A stretch of DNA of 32,897 nt from Silvanigrellales bacterium (GTDB lineage: Bacteria > Bdellovibrionota_B > Oligoflexia > Silvanigrellales > Silvanigrellaceae), in contig JADCJN010000032.1 in the NCBI GenBank assembly GCA_020247005.1, positions 1 through 32,897 of the forward strand. The letters run 5' to 3'. The notes beneath the pieces were generated by a model. It was not told the origin of the DNA. It did no database searches and was given only the letters and a program-made list of their open reading frames with translations. Shown piece by piece: positions 32,855 through 32,897 of the stretch. The position numbers and the translations under genes are program-made. Every line of letters begins with the position of its first letter. Within the stretch, counting starts at the first letter, position 1.

Positions 32855-32897
32855 TTCGTTACAGAAAGCGTCAGCCTGACGCGAATTTGATGCGTTC

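Noticed and set aside
1-32897. CRISPR arrays, tRNA and rRNA genes
   Set aside because: No regularly spaced direct repeats, no cloverleaf-like CCA-ending segments and no rRNA-like stretches were noticed on either strand.

Overview
This is a moderately GC-rich bacterial chromosomal segment from a Gram-negative (diderm) organism. The evidence for a diderm is at least eleven proteins with a lipobox or similar leader, an outer-membrane barrel candidate, RlpA, MltA, a periplasmic cyclophilin and a Fur-controlled ferric-iron ABC importer. Frequent GTG and TTG starts and very dense, often overlapping packing fit a Bdellovibrionota, Myxococcota or 'deltaproteobacterial' type of genome, but that placement is inference; no marker here fixes it.

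Layout. Bases 1-305 are the degraded 3' end of an IS3-type transposase. It abuts a secreted protein with the catalytic pair and half the disulfides of an animal c-type lysozyme (288-710, minus). A structured spacer follows, then a membrane-anchored OmpA-like protein, YebC and a GST-like protein. Bases 3447-11471 are one plus-strand run: FadI thiolase, FadJ multifunctional beta-oxidation enzyme, a HAD phosphatase and three unrelated lipoproteins. Bases 11468-15390 hold fbpABC on the minus strand behind a good Fur box. Next come ppi, thrS and a NUDIX gene (minus), diverging from fabD and map (plus).

Bases 20922-23337 carry three consecutive lipoprotein genes sharing a C-terminal two-cysteine domain not tied to any named family here. 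They converge on ung. Then come an unrecognised lipoprotein (minus), a barrel protein (plus), RlpA (plus, with its Shine-Dalgarno buried in a hairpin), MltA (minus), a small zinc-ribbon protein (plus) and a DUF6279-like lipoprotein (minus). The last genes are a coupled pair: a transglutaminase-elicitor-like lipoprotein and a leucine-rich-repeat lipoprotein (29283-31789). The right end (31897-32854) is an IS graveyard: two IS3-type transposase relics back to back and an unexplained 69-base nested palindrome.

How it fits together. Housekeeping modules (beta-oxidation, iron uptake, ThrS, FabD, Map, Ung) are interleaved with an unusually rich envelope and secreted set. Three enzymes act on peptidoglycan (c-type lysozyme, RlpA, MltA). 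Two families best known from eukaryote-associated settings (c-type lysozyme, transglutaminase elicitor) occur with an LRR protein. This suggests, without proving, a predatory, host-associated or otherwise contact-dependent lifestyle. The strongest candidates for new biology are the bacterial c-type lysozyme, the three-lipoprotein family and the transglutaminase/LRR pair.
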